The notes beneath the pieces are model-generated. The model was not told the origin of the DNA. It made no database searches and saw only the letters and a list, made by a program, of their open reading frames with translations. A stretch of DNA of 64,000 nucleotides, from positions 1,178,001 to 1,242,000 of the forward strand of contig NC_013194.1 in the NCBI RefSeq assembly GCF_000024165.1. Reading direction: 5' to 3'. Shown piece by piece: positions 50,634 to 60,821 of this stretch. The position numbers and the translations under genes are program-made. This DNA is from Accumulibacter phosphatis. Its GTDB lineage: Bacteria > Pseudomonadota > Gammaproteobacteria > Burkholderiales > Rhodocyclaceae. The number at the start of each line of letters is the position of its first letter. Position 1 is the stretch's first letter.

Positions 50634-52112
50634 ATGGCCACTGAAACCGAGATCAAGTTTTCCCTGTCGGCGCGTACCGCCAGTCAATTGGCGAAGCATC
50701 CCTTGCTGGCCGGCGTCGAGCCGCATAGGCAACTCCTCGTCAATACCTATTACGACACTCCGGATGGCCGTCTGCGGCGCGAACGGGTTGTCGTGCGCTA
50801 TCGCCGCAAGGGCCGCGAGTGGCTCCTTACGGTCAAGACCGCCGCGCTCCTCAGCGGCGGGCTGGCGCAACGCAGCGAGTGGGAGGTTCCGGGCCGGCCG
50901 GGCGAGTTCGACTTCTGGAATGTCGATGACCTTGTCGTCCGTGGCCTGCTCGAGTCGGTGCGCGATCAACTGCAGCCGATTTTCACCACTCGCTTCACGC
51001 GCCAGGCCTGGCTGCTCGAACCACGCAGCGGTGTGCGCGTCGAATTGGCGCTCGATCGCGGCTTGATAGAAGCGCAGGCTCGCCGGCGGACGATTCGCGA
51101 GATCGAACTCGAACTGCTTGCCGGAGCAGTCGGCGATCTGTTCCTGCTGGCCGGGGAGTTGCAGGCGACGCTGCCGCTACACCCGGAAGCGCGCAGCAAG
51201 TCGGACCGCGCCTACCGTTTGCTGGCCGACGCGCCGCCGGCGGCGGCGAAGGCGCTGCCCGCACCGGTCGCCGGCGCGATGCCGAGCATCGGCGCGTTTC
51301 GCGTGATCACCCTGTGCTGCCTCAATCACCTGCAAAACAACGAAGAAGGCGTTTGCGACAGCGATCTGCCCGAGTTCGTGCACCAGGCGAGGGTCGCCAT
51401 GCGTCGCCTGCGCTCGGCCATGCGTCTCTGGGAACCGCTGCTGCCGGAGTCTTTTGTCGCGCATTTCGATCCGCTCTGGCAAGGGCTGGCCGCGAAACTC
51501 GGCGACGCACGCAACTGGGACGTGTTCATTGCCGAAACCTTGCCCGCTCTGCGCACGGCCTTTCCGGATGGTTCCGAGACCGACCGGCTGGCGCTGTACA
51601 GCCAGCGGCGCTGCGCGGGCAGCCGCCAGGCAGCCCGCCGCGCTCTCAGGTCGGCAGACTACTCGCGGCTGCTGATCGAATTCACCGCCGCCGTCCTGGG
51701 ATTGCCGGAAGCCGATACGGGACCGCTGGCCGCCTTCGTGCCGCGTTGCCTGAACAAGCGTCTCCGGCGCGTGATCGAGCGTGCTCCGGATGCTCTCGGT
51801 GCCGACGTGGCGGCCCGCCACCGCCTGCGCGTCGCCTTCAAGCAACTGCGTTATGCGCTGGAGTTCTTCACCCCGATCGTCGTGGCCCCAGGCTTGCCGG
51901 GCTACCTTCAGGCGACGACTTCCCTGCAGGAACTGCTCGGTCGCCTGAACGATCTCGCGGTAGCCCGGCAGATGACGCTGGCGGCGCTACCAGGCCGCAA
52001 AGGCGAGGCGCTGCAGGCCTGGCTGGGCGCTGCGATCGAGTCCCTGCGGCCCGAACTGGCTCGGCAACTGAGCGACTTCCAGCAGCGGGTCGCGCCGTGG
52101 GACGAGCCCTGA
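50634..52112 (+). CDS. CYTH and CHAD domain protein
   Basis: A 492-residue protein. The N-terminal CYTH domain (about residues 1-200) has the signature ETEIKF and the repeated basic/acidic strand pattern of triphosphate tunnel enzymes. The C-terminal CHAD domain (about 215-490) has conserved His-rich helices (FVHQARVAMRRLRSAMRLW; ARHRLRVAFKQLRYALEFF). CHAD domains bind polyphosphate and localise to its granules, and CYTH enzymes act on triphosphate or inorganic polyphosphate. With ppk, ppx and relA in the same window it suggests an active polyphosphate metabolism. The start at 50634 is the only good Met before ETEIKF. Confidence 0.93.
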   Translation: MATETEIKFSLSARTASQLAKHPLLAGVEPHRQLLVNTYYDTPDGRLRRERVVVRYRRKGREWLLTVKTAALLSGGLAQRSEWEVPGRPGEFDFWNVDDLVVRGLLESVRDQLQPIFTTRFTRQAWLLEPRSGVRVELALDRGLIEAQARRRTIREIELELLAGAVGDLFLLAGELQATLPLHPEARSKSDRAYRLLADAPPAAAKALPAPVAGAMPSIGAFRVITLCCLNHLQNNEEGVCDSDLPEFVHQARVAMRRLRSAMRLWEPLLPESFVAHFDPLWQGLAAKLGDARNWDVFIAETLPALRTAFPDGSETDRLALYSQRRCAGSRQAARRALRSADYSRLLIEFTAAVLGLPEADTGPLAAFVPRCLNKRLRRVIERAPDALGADVAARHRLRVAFKQLRYALEFFTPIVVAPGLPGYLQATTSLQELLGRLNDLAVARQMTLAALPGRKGEALQAWLGAAIESLRPELARQLSDFQQRVAPWDEP

Positions 52113-52167
52113 GATCTGTGCGGATTGTCGGGCGCCGGCGCGGCGCCTCGACCGGGGCCCGCGCCGC

Positions 52168-53556
52168 CTACAGCTTGTAGATCCAGCTGGCGATCACGAA
52201 GTAGTTGAGGACGCCGAGGATATCGATGGCAGTGGTCACGAAAGGTCCCGTGGCGACCGCCGGATCCACTTTCAGGCGCTGAAAGAGCATCGGCAGGAGA
52301 ACGGCGAGCAGGGCGGCGCCGGTCATGTTGCCGAGGATCGTCAGACCGACGACCTCGCCAAGCGCCAGACTGTCGTGCATCAGGTACCCGTAGATTGCCA
52401 GGATGACGCCGTAGAAACCGCCGAGCAGCAGGCCGACGCGCAATTCCTTGAGGACCAGCGGTACCGTGTCGCGGACGTCGATCGCGCCGGTCGCCAGACC
52501 ACGCACGGCGACCGTCGCTGATTGCACGCCGACGTTGCCGGCCATGCCCATGACCACCGGCAGAAAGGCACTCAGCACGAGGACCTCGCCGAGGATGGCC
52601 TCGTAGCGGCCGATCACCGCTGTTGCCGCAAGGCCGCCGATGAACGCGGCGAGCAGCCACGGCAGGCGTATCCCGGCGATCTTGAAAGCCGAGTGGGTGA
52701 GCGTCTCCGACTCGCTGGTACCGGCCATCTTCAGCATGTCACGAGTCGTTTCCTCTTCGAGGACGTCGATGACGTCGTCGACCGTGACCATGCCGACCAG
52801 CACGTTCTCCTCGTCCACCACCGGTACGGCGAGCAGGTGGTACTTCTCGACCAGCATGGCGACGGTGGTCTGGTCGGCGTCCGTCGTCACCTTCATGACG
52901 CGTCGGTTCATGACCTTGTCGAGGGGCGTACCGGGCCGGGCGAGCAGCAACTGGCGCAGCGACACCACGCCGACCAGCCGCCCCGCCTCGTCGGTCAGGT
53001 AAAGGTAGAAGACCATCTCGACGTCTTCGCGGCTGCGGATATTCTCGATGGCCTCTTCGACGGTGAGCGTGTGCGGCAGCGAGAAGAAGTCGGTGGTCAT
53101 GATGCCGCCGGCGCTGTTCGGGTCGTACTTCAGGAGGCTTTCGACCTCGTCCTTGCTTTCACGGTCGAGCAGTGCCATCAGCTGCGCGCGCTGATCATCG
53201 GGCAGATCGCCGATCAGGTCGGCGAGGTCGTCCGGGGCGAGGTGCTGCAGCACGGCCGCCAGCTTGTCGACGGGCGACTCGGTCATCACCTCCGTGCGCA
53301 GACTTGGCGATAGCTGATGGAAAACTTCGGCCGCCATCTCGGTGTCGGTAATCGCGTAGAAGATGTCCACCACGTGTGCTGGGGGAAGCTCGTCGAGAAT
53401 CGACGCCATGTCGGCAGGGTGAACCCGTGCGATCACCTTTTGCAGGGGCACTTTGGCACCGCGGTGATAGAGCCGGTCGATCGTCTCGACGAGCCGTTTC
53501 TTCCTGGTGTTGTAGGCAGCAGAGGCGACCGGCTTGGTTTCCACGTTGATCTGCAT
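52168..53556 (-). CDS. mgtE: magnesium transporter MgtE
   Basis: A 462-residue protein. The ATG at 53556 has GGGGGAGA upstream; the longer frame adds 14 unlikely residues. The N domain (about residues 25-135) has DLADLIGDLPDDQRAQLMALL, the paired CBS domains (about 140-265) include TVDDVIDVLEEETTRDM, and five membrane helices make up the rest. Conserved pore segments include GMAGNVGVQSATVAVRGLA and the final GPFVTTAIDILGVLNYF. It is a Mg2+ channel gated by cytosolic Mg2+. Mg2+ is the main counter-ion of polyphosphate, so its presence fits the window. Confidence 0.94.
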   Translation of the reverse strand: MQINVETKPVASAAYNTRKKRLVETIDRLYHRGAKVPLQKVIARVHPADMASILDELPPAHVVDIFYAITDTEMAAEVFHQLSPSLRTEVMTESPVDKLAAVLQHLAPDDLADLIGDLPDDQRAQLMALLDRESKDEVESLLKYDPNSAGGIMTTDFFSLPHTLTVEEAIENIRSREDVEMVFYLYLTDEAGRLVGVVSLRQLLLARPGTPLDKVMNRRVMKVTTDADQTTVAMLVEKYHLLAVPVVDEENVLVGMVTVDDVIDVLEEETTRDMLKMAGTSESETLTHSAFKIAGIRLPWLLAAFIGGLAATAVIGRYEAILGEVLVLSAFLPVVMGMAGNVGVQSATVAVRGLATGAIDVRDTVPLVLKELRVGLLLGGFYGVILAIYGYLMHDSLALGEVVGLTILGNMTGAALLAVLLPMLFQRLKVDPAVATGPFVTTAIDILGVLNYFVIASWIYKL

Positions 53557-53901
53557 GACGATGTTCTCCCCCTGGGTGCTGCGTGCGTTGTAGTCCAACT
53601 GACTAGTCTACCCGGACGGTCTTCAGCGGTCCATCCTTTCGACGCCGCGCGCCGCATTTTCCTCACATTTCTGGGTTGCCAGGGCCTCGGAAAGGCGTAG
53701 CGAGAGCCCTTCTTGCGGCGGTTCCAAGTCAAGGACGCAATCATGCTGCGTCTCAACATGTTTGAAGACAGTATCATTGTCCGCTCCAGGTATGCTCAAG
53801 ACATGTCACCTGCTGCACCGTCGATGCCGGCTCGCTTGCCGCATTCGCCGCAGATCAGGTTATATTGCCGGTCTATTCCTTTCTTGCCCGGAGCCAAGCC
53901 C
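53557..53901. other. intergenic region between mgtE and sulP genes
   Basis: 345 nt between divergent genes. MgtE is sometimes preceded by a magnesium riboswitch, but I saw no structure I could support here. No gene recognised. Confidence 0.35.
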
Positions 53902-55617
53902 ATGAGAGCTGCTGCGATTTTCCAGTACCTGCTATCCGGCGTGCCGCTGCTGGCGACCCTGAGAGACTACCGATTCTCCTGGTTCGGCAAGGATTCGATC
54001 GCCGGCCTGTCGGCGTGCATCGTCTCGATTCCGTCGGTGATTGCCTATGCCGAGCTCGTGCATCTGCCGCCGATTGCCGGGCTCTACGCGGCGCTGGCGG
54101 CGGCCGTTGGTTACGCGTTGTTTGCCAGTTCGCGGCACGTCATCGCCGGACCGGATGCGGCCATCGGCCTGCTGGCGGGCTCGGCGATCCTGCCGCTGGC
54201 GGCGGGCGACCCGGCGCGCATCGTCTTTTTGGCTGCCGTGCTCAGCATCATGTCCGGCGGCGTGCTGCTGCTCGCCGCTCGACTGAAGCTCGGCGTCATT
54301 GCCGACCTGTTGTCCCGGCCGGTGCTCATCGGCTACCTGAACGGGGCGTCGCTGGTGCTCATTGCCACCCAACTGGGCAAGATGTTCGGCATCAAAACCG
54401 AAGGCGAGGAGTTCTTCGAACTGGTCTATACGGTGATCGAGAAATTGCCGCAGACGCAGCTGCCGACCTTCCTTCTGGGCGTGCTCCTGGTCGGTTTGCT
54501 GGTGGCTCTCGCGCGTTGGCTGCCACGTGTCCCTGGCGCGCTGGCCGTCTGTGCCGTCGCGATTCTCGCCACTTTCTTCCTGGATCTCGGCAGCTACGGC
54601 ATTGCCTTGGTCGGCACGGTGCCGTCGGGCGTGCCGCAGTTGACGATCCCCAGCTTCCGCTGGGGAGACATCGCCGCGCTCGCTCCCGCCGCCGTGGCGA
54701 TCGCCTTTCTCGCGTTTTCCGACGGCATTCTGCTGGCCCAGACCTTTGCCGAGAAGAACGGCTATGAGGTACAGCCAAACCGGGAGCTCGTGGCGCTTGG
54801 TTCGGCGAACATTCTTGCCGGCCTCTGGCAGGGATTCCCGGTTTCCGCCAGCCAGTCGCGGACGTCGATCGTCGATGCCTCCGGCGGCAAGTCACAGGTC
54901 GCGCAACTGGTGCTGGCCGTGGGTTTGCTCCTCTTCCTGTTCTTCCTGACCGGATTGATCGCGCTGTTGCCGAAGGTCGCCCTCGGCGCGATCCTCATCG
55001 TCACCGCCATCGGCATGCTGGAGATGGCTTCGCTCGTCGGTCTCTACAGGATCGACCGTGTCGAGTTCGCCATCGCCCTGGGCGTGACGGCGGCCATACT
55101 GGTGGCCGGGGTCGTGCCGGGAATCATCCTTGGCTTGTTGCTGTCGCTGATCACCGTTCTCGTCGAGATTTCGCGGCCCGGCGACGCGGTACTTCGCCGG
55201 CGCCTCCTCGACGGCAGGTTCCATGACTGCCGGGATGATGAGGAAGCAGAGAGTGTGCCCGGTCTGCTCGTCTATCGGCCCTACGCGCCGCTGGTCTTCG
55301 CCAATGCGCGGCATGTGATGACGCGCATTCGTACGCTGGTCGACGAGGCCGATCCACCGGTCAAGTGGCTGGTCATCGACGCGCAGGCGATCCATGACAT
55401 GGATGTCACCGCCGCGCAGCGTTTCGCGGAACTTCACCGGGAACTGGCCGACGAGGGCGTTGACGTGAAGATCGCCGACGCGCCCCGACCATTCCTCGAG
55501 GAGCTTGCCAAGGTCGGGCTTTCCGAGGAGATTGGTGGCAACGACTTCTTCGTCTCGGTCAAGAAGGCGGTCGAGGCCTACGACCGCGAGTTCGCGGGCG
55601 GCGGATCGGTACGCTGA
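53902..55617 (+). CDS. SulP-family anion transporter with STAS domain
   Basis: A 571-residue membrane protein. The ATG at 53902 is chosen because MRAAAIFQYLLSGVPLLATL begins the family's N-terminus; the upstream open frame is not conserved-looking. About 12-14 helices include DSIAGLSACIVSIPSVIAYAELVHLPPIAGLYAA, followed by a C-terminal STAS domain (about residues 445-550: WLVIDAQAIHDMDVTAAQRF). SulP proteins carry sulfate, bicarbonate or other anions, and the substrate cannot be told. trmL follows at 18 nt. Confidence 0.92.
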   Translation: MRAAAIFQYLLSGVPLLATLRDYRFSWFGKDSIAGLSACIVSIPSVIAYAELVHLPPIAGLYAALAAAVGYALFASSRHVIAGPDAAIGLLAGSAILPLAAGDPARIVFLAAVLSIMSGGVLLLAARLKLGVIADLLSRPVLIGYLNGASLVLIATQLGKMFGIKTEGEEFFELVYTVIEKLPQTQLPTFLLGVLLVGLLVALARWLPRVPGALAVCAVAILATFFLDLGSYGIALVGTVPSGVPQLTIPSFRWGDIAALAPAAVAIAFLAFSDGILLAQTFAEKNGYEVQPNRELVALGSANILAGLWQGFPVSASQSRTSIVDASGGKSQVAQLVLAVGLLLFLFFLTGLIALLPKVALGAILIVTAIGMLEMASLVGLYRIDRVEFAIALGVTAAILVAGVVPGIILGLLLSLITVLVEISRPGDAVLRRRLLDGRFHDCRDDEEAESVPGLLVYRPYAPLVFANARHVMTRIRTLVDEADPPVKWLVIDAQAIHDMDVTAAQRFAELHRELADEGVDVKIADAPRPFLEELAKVGLSEEIGGNDFFVSVKKAVEAYDREFAGGGSVR

Positions 55618-55635
55618 GCAAGGCGCTGCAGCGAC

Positions 55636-56100
55636 GTGTTCGAAATCGTCCTCGTCGAGCCGGAAATCCCGCCCAATACGGGGAACGTCATCCGCCTCGC
55701 CGCCAATACCGGCTGTCGTCTGCACCTGGTGAAGCCGCTGGGATTCGACCTCGCCGACAGGAACCTGCGCCGCGCCGGACTCGACTATCACGAATACGCC
55801 GAAGTCAGGGTGCATGATGACTGGCCTGCCCTGCGCGTCGCGCTTGTCGGGCGGCGCCTCTTCGCCTGCACCACCCGGGCGGCGCGGACGATCGCCGACA
55901 GACGCTTCGCCGCCGGCGACGTTTTCGTGTTTGGTTCCGAAACGCGTGGCCTGCCGGCCGCCGTCCTGGCCGAGTTTGCCGATGACTGGCGCTTGCGTTT
56001 GCCGATGCTGCCCGGCCAGCGCAGCCTGAACCTGTCGAATGCCGTGGCCGTTACCGTCTTCGAGGCGTGGCGCCAGCAGGCCTACGCCGGAGGCGTGTGA
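55636..56100 (+). CDS. trmL: tRNA (cytidine/uridine-2'-O-)-methyltransferase TrmL
   Basis: A 154-residue SPOUT methyltransferase that 2'-O-methylates position 34 of certain tRNA-Leu. The start is GTG at 55636 (MFEIVLVEPEIPPNTGNVIRL). Motifs are VEPEIPPNTGN, FGSETRGLP and the SAM-knot segment QRSLNLSNAVAVTVFEAWR. Its length equals the family norm. It converges with aroG, 18 nt apart. Confidence 0.95.
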   Translation: MFEIVLVEPEIPPNTGNVIRLAANTGCRLHLVKPLGFDLADRNLRRAGLDYHEYAEVRVHDDWPALRVALVGRRLFACTTRAARTIADRRFAAGDVFVFGSETRGLPAAVLAEFADDWRLRLPMLPGQRSLNLSNAVAVTVFEAWRQQAYAGGV

Positions 56101-56118
56101 CGCGGCGACGCCAGCGGT

Positions 56119-57195
56119 TCAGCCGGCGTTGCGTGCTGGCAGCACGTCTCGCAGCAGCGTGGCAGCGTCGAGAATCATCTTCTCGGTGGTCGGCCAGTCG
56201 ACGCAGGCGTCGGTGACCGAGCAGCCGTACTGGAGCTGGTCGAGATCTTCGGGGATCGCCTGGTTGCCGGCGACGATGTTCGATTCGACCATCATGCCGA
56301 CCAGCGACCGGTTGCCGAGACGCACCTGATTGACGACGTCGGCCATCACCAGTGGCTGCAGGTCATGCTTCTTGTAGCTGTTGGCATGCGAGCAGTCGAC
56401 CACGATATTGGTCGGCAAACCGGCCTTGCGCAGTGCCTGTTCGGCCATCTGCACACTCACCGTGTCGTAGTTCGGACGGCCATCGCCGCCGCGCAGGACG
56501 AGGTGGCCATACCGGTTGCCACGCGTCCGGACGATCGACGTGCGTCCCTGGCCGTTGATGCCGAGGAAGCTGTGCGGTCGCGAGGCGGAAAGGATGGCGT
56601 TGACGGCGATGCCGACATCGCCGTTGGTGCCGTTCTTGAAACCGACCGGCGTCGACAGGCCTGACGATATCTCGCGGTGCGTCTGCGACTCGGTGGTGCG
56701 GGCGCCGATCGCCGTCCACGAAATCAGGCCGCCCAGATACTGCGGCGAAATCGGGTCGAGCGCCTCGGTGCCGGCGGGTAGTCCCAGTTCGGCAAGTTCG
56801 AGGAGAAACTGGCGTGCCTTCTGCATCCCCTGATCGACGTGGAAGGAGTCGTCCATGTCCGGGTCGTTGATGTACCCTTTCCAGCCGGTTGTCGTACGTG
56901 GCTTTTCGAAGTAGACGCGCATCACCAGGTAGAGCGTGTCGCCGACCGCGTCGGCGAGCGCCTTGAGACGGCGCGCATAGTCCAGCCCCGCCAGCGGGTC
57001 GTGGATCGAGCACGGGCCGACGACGACGAACAGACGATGGTCCCGGCGGTCGAGGATGTTGCGCAACACCTCGCGGTCGCGCCTGACCTCCCCGGCCGCG
57101 CTCGCGGAGAGCGGCAGGCGGGCCGCGATCTCGTCCGGCGAAGGCATGGGGTCGAAGGCGCTGACGTTGATGTTGTCGATGTCGAGGGTGGTCAT
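56119..57195 (-). CDS. aroG: 3-deoxy-7-phosphoheptulonate synthase, class I
   Basis: A 358-residue DAHP synthase, the first step of the shikimate pathway (PEP + erythrose-4-phosphate). Class I motifs are VVGPCSIHDPLAGLDYARRL, MRVYFEKPRTTTGWKG, LRGGDGRPNYD and VDCSHANSYKKH (metal/active-site region). The length is as in the E. coli AroF/G/H family; feedback type is not resolvable. It lies 13 nt downstream of mfd on the same strand. Confidence 0.96.
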   Translation of the reverse strand: MTTLDIDNINVSAFDPMPSPDEIAARLPLSASAAGEVRRDREVLRNILDRRDHRLFVVVGPCSIHDPLAGLDYARRLKALADAVGDTLYLVMRVYFEKPRTTTGWKGYINDPDMDDSFHVDQGMQKARQFLLELAELGLPAGTEALDPISPQYLGGLISWTAIGARTTESQTHREISSGLSTPVGFKNGTNGDVGIAVNAILSASRPHSFLGINGQGRTSIVRTRGNRYGHLVLRGGDGRPNYDTVSVQMAEQALRKAGLPTNIVVDCSHANSYKKHDLQPLVMADVVNQVRLGNRSLVGMMVESNIVAGNQAIPEDLDQLQYGCSVTDACVDWPTTEKMILDAATLLRDVLPARNAG

Positions 57196-57208
57196 GGCTT
57201 GGGCGCCT

Positions 57209-60200
57209 TCACTTGCTGAGTTGATGGATGATGTCTTTGACGGCGGCGACGCGGTCGGCGAGCGTCGCGCAATGGCGCTTGAGGAGCAGCTTGTCTTGTC
57301 CGGCCAGCCGGTAATTGCGGTTCTTCGTGATCAGGTCGATGATGCGCGTCGGCTCGATGGGCGGGTCAGGCTGGAACTGTACGACGATTTGCTCGGTCGT
57401 GGCGTCGAGCTTGCTGATGCCGAGCGGTTTGCAGAGCAGCCGCAGCCGATGGCTGTCGAGCAGCGCGCGCGCCTGCGGCGGCAGGTCGCCGAAGCGGTCG
57501 ATGAGTTCTTCCTGCAACTCGCCGAGTTCGTCGGCGACGGTGCAGTTGGCCAGGCGCTTGTAGAGAGTCAGCCGGTCATGGACGTCCGGAGCATACTGGT
57601 CGGGGAGCAGAGCCGGCGTGTGCAGGTTGATCTCGGTGGCGATCGCCAGCGGCTGCATCGGGTCGGGCTCCTTGCCCTGCTTGAGTGCCGCGACGGCGCG
57701 GTTGAGCATCTCGGTGAACAGGTTGAAGCCGACCTCCTGCATTTCGCCAGACTGGCTGTCGCCGAGCACTTCGCCGGCGCCGCGTATTTCGAGGTCGTGC
57801 ATGGCGAGATAGAAACCGGCACCCAGTTCGTCCATCATCTGGATCGCTTCGAGGCGTTGACGGGCCTGTTTGTTGAGTGCCGTCTCGTCGTGCGTCAGCA
57901 GATAGGCGTAGGCCTGGTGGTGCGATCGGCCGACGCGGCCGCGTAGCTGATGCAACTGGGCAAGACCGAACTTCTCGGCGCGATTGATGATGATGGTGTT
58001 GGCGTGTGGGTTGTCGATTCCCGTCTCGATGATTGTCGTGCACAGCAGGACGTTGGCCCGGCGTTGCGTGAAGTCACGCATCACGCGCTCGAGATCGCGC
58101 TCCTTGAGTTGCCCGTGGCCGACGACGATGCGTGCCTCCGGCAACAGCTTGCCGAGCTTGTCGCGCATGTTCTCGATGGTGTCGACTTCATTGTGCAGGA
58201 AATAGACCTGGCCACCGCGCTTGAACTCGCGCAGCAGCGCCTCACGGATGATGCCGTCGGAGAAGCGGGTGACGAAGGTCTTGATCGCCAGTCGCTTCTG
58301 CGGCGCGGTGGCGATGACCGAGAAATCGCGCAGGCCTTCGAGCGACATGCCGAGTGTGCGCGGGATCGGCGTTGCGGTCAGCGTCAGCACGTCGACTTCG
58401 GCGCGCAGCGCCTTCAGTGCTTCCTTCTGGCGGACGCCGAAGCGGTGTTCCTCGTCGATGACGACGAGCCCCAGGCGACTGAATTGCACGTCCTTCTGCA
58501 GCAGTCGATGCGTACCGATGATGATGTCGAGTTTGCCGTCGGCCAGTTCCCTGAGGGCCTGGCTGGCCTCCCTGGCCGTCTTGAAGCGCGACAGTTCGGC
58601 GATGCTCACCGGCCAGTCGGCAAAGCGGTCGCTGAACGTCTGGTGGTGCTGTTCGCAGAGCAGCGTGGTCGGGCACAGAACGGCCACCTGCCGGCCGCCG
58701 GCCACGGCGCAAAAGGCTGCGCGCAGGGCCACCTCGGTCTTGCCGAAGCCGACATCGCCACAGACGAGACGGTCCATCGGCCGCCCCGATTGCATGTCTT
58801 CGATCACGGCGTTGATCGCTGCCGCCTGATCCGCCGTTTCTTCAAAACCGAACCCGTCGGCAAAGGCGTCGTAGTCATGTGCCTTGAACTGGCAGGCGTG
58901 ACCCTGTCGCGCTGCACGCAGGGCGTAGAGAGCGAGCAGTTCCGCGGCCGTGTCGCGCGCCTGCAAAGCTGCCCGGCGCTTGGCCTTTTCCCATTGCGGT
59001 GAGCCGAGCGTGTGCAGAGGTGCCGCGTCGGGGTCGGCGCCCGAGTAGCGCGAAATGACGTGCAGTTGCGCTACCGGTACATACAGTCGGGCGTCGCCGG
59101 CATAGTGGAGTTCGAGGAACTCCATGTCGCCTTCGCCAAGGTCGAGGTGGACGAGCCCTTGGTAGCGGGCGATGCCATGCTGTTCATGGACCACTGGGGA
59201 GCCGACCTTGAGTTCGGTGAGATCGCGCAGCCAGTTGTCGACCGAGGCCTTGCGTTGTGCCGCGTGGCGTGTGCGGCGTGACGGGCTGTCGGCATACAAC
59301 TCGGCTTCGGTGATGATCGCCAAGTGATCGACCACGAAGCCGTCGTGCAGCGGTGCCATGGTCAGCGCGAGACGGCTGGGCGAGTCCAGGAAGTCTGTAA
59401 GGCCGGTGCTCGCCGCCGGCTTCAAACCATATTCAGCGAAGAGCCCGGCGAGGGTTTCCCGCCGCCCGGGGGTTTCGGCGACCAGCAGAACGCGGCCAGC
59501 GAAACCGTCGATGAAGGCCTTCAGACGGTGGAGGGGGTCCTCGGCCCGGCGGTCAACGGCCAGCGGTGGCAAGCTGTGCACCGGCCCGTCGTCGCCGGCC
59601 GCGATGTCCACCCGGGCGTAGGCCTTGGCGGCGACGAAAAAGGGTTCCTCGGCCAGGAAGAGATCCGCCGGTGGCAGCAGCGGGTGCGTCCGGTCGCCGG
59701 AGAGCATCGTGTAGCGCGACTGCGCCTCACGCCAGAAGGCGCGAATCGCTTCCGGGACGTCGCGGTGCAGGCACAGCACGCTATCCTTCGGCAGGTAGTC
59801 GAAGAGCGTTGCCGTTTCCTCGAAGAAGAGCGGCAGCCAGTACTCGATACCGGCAGCGGCAACGCCGTTCGAGACATCCTTGTAGATTCGCGAGCGGGCC
59901 GGGTCGCCTTCGAAGATCTCGCGAAAGCGCTGGCGGAATCGCGCGCGTCCCCTGTCGTCAAGGGGAAACTCGCGCGCCGGCAGAAGGCGTACCTCAGGCA
60001 CCGGATAGAGCGTGCGTTGGTTATCGACGTCGAAGGTCTTGATGCTCTCGATTTCGTTGTCGAAAAGATCGAGGCGGTAAGGCAGCGGTGACCCCATCGG
60101 GAAGAGGTCAACGATGCCACCGCGGATCGAGTACTCGCCAGGCGCGACGACTTGCGTGACATTCGCATAGCCGGCGAGCGTCAGCTGGGCGCGGAACGGT

Positions 60201-60634
60201 TCAGAGTGGAGCTTCTCGCCCTGCTTGAGGAAGAACGTGTAGGCGGCCAGATAGGCGGCGGGCGAGAGACGATAGACGGCAGTGCTGGCCGGTACCAGCA
60301 GCACGTCGCAATCCCCGCGAGTGACGGCGTAGAGCGTCGCCAGTCGTTCGGAAACCAGGTCGTGGTGGGGCGAGAAGCTGTCATAGGGCAGCGTTTCCCA
60401 ATCCGGCAGCAGGCGTACACGCAGATGGGCGGCGAACCACGGGATCTCCTGCAGCAGACGCTGCGCATCGCCGGCGTTGGCGGTCAGCACCGCCAGCAGG
60501 CGCGGCCTGACGCCGTTGCTGGCTGCCGATGCCGCATGGGCGATCAGGAGTGCGTCGGCCGAGCCGGTAAACGATGGGAGATGGAGCCTTTCGCCGGCCT
60601 GGGGCAAAGGCGATCGGGGCAGCGGCAATGACAA
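57209..60634 (-). CDS. mfd: transcription-repair coupling factor Mfd
   Basis: A 1141-residue protein (E. coli 1148). It displaces stalled RNA polymerase and recruits UvrA. The N-terminal UvrB-like region spans residues about 1-340, and the RNA-polymerase-interacting domain about 460-540 (GSPVVHEQHGIARYQGLVHL). The helicase core has Walker A CGDVGFGKTEVALRAAF, DEEH in VVIDEEHRFGV, and TLTATPIPRTL. The TRG motif and C-terminal UvrA-binding TRCF domain follow. The ATG at 60634 gives full family length. Confidence 0.97.
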   Translation of the reverse strand: MSLPLPRSPLPQAGERLHLPSFTGSADALLIAHAASAASNGVRPRLLAVLTANAGDAQRLLQEIPWFAAHLRVRLLPDWETLPYDSFSPHHDLVSERLATLYAVTRGDCDVLLVPASTAVYRLSPAAYLAAYTFFLKQGEKLHSEPFRAQLTLAGYANVTQVVAPGEYSIRGGIVDLFPMGSPLPYRLDLFDNEIESIKTFDVDNQRTLYPVPEVRLLPAREFPLDDRGRARFRQRFREIFEGDPARSRIYKDVSNGVAAAGIEYWLPLFFEETATLFDYLPKDSVLCLHRDVPEAIRAFWREAQSRYTMLSGDRTHPLLPPADLFLAEEPFFVAAKAYARVDIAAGDDGPVHSLPPLAVDRRAEDPLHRLKAFIDGFAGRVLLVAETPGRRETLAGLFAEYGLKPAASTGLTDFLDSPSRLALTMAPLHDGFVVDHLAIITEAELYADSPSRRTRHAAQRKASVDNWLRDLTELKVGSPVVHEQHGIARYQGLVHLDLGEGDMEFLELHYAGDARLYVPVAQLHVISRYSGADPDAAPLHTLGSPQWEKAKRRAALQARDTAAELLALYALRAARQGHACQFKAHDYDAFADGFGFEETADQAAAINAVIEDMQSGRPMDRLVCGDVGFGKTEVALRAAFCAVAGGRQVAVLCPTTLLCEQHHQTFSDRFADWPVSIAELSRFKTAREASQALRELADGKLDIIIGTHRLLQKDVQFSRLGLVVIDEEHRFGVRQKEALKALRAEVDVLTLTATPIPRTLGMSLEGLRDFSVIATAPQKRLAIKTFVTRFSDGIIREALLREFKRGGQVYFLHNEVDTIENMRDKLGKLLPEARIVVGHGQLKERDLERVMRDFTQRRANVLLCTTIIETGIDNPHANTIIINRAEKFGLAQLHQLRGRVGRSHHQAYAYLLTHDETALNKQARQRLEAIQMMDELGAGFYLAMHDLEIRGAGEVLGDSQSGEMQEVGFNLFTEMLNRAVAALKQGKEPDPMQPLAIATEINLHTPALLPDQYAPDVHDRLTLYKRLANCTVADELGELQEELIDRFGDLPPQARALLDSHRLRLLCKPLGISKLDATTEQIVVQFQPDPPIEPTRIIDLITKNRNYRLAGQDKLLLKRHCATLADRVAAVKDIIHQLSK

Positions 60635-60821
60635 GGGATGCGACTCGCGACTCGACTTCTACAGTGGACTGGTCTGCGCCTGCCGCGCTGGGCAGTGCAG
60701 GAAAAGGGCGGCATTATAGCCGATCGGTCCTGGTCGCCCGCAGCATTCGGCGGCGCCAGGGGTTTGCCGCCGTGCCCGATGCGCTGACGCCGGGAGGCTG
60801 GGGGCTGATCGCGAATTCCCT

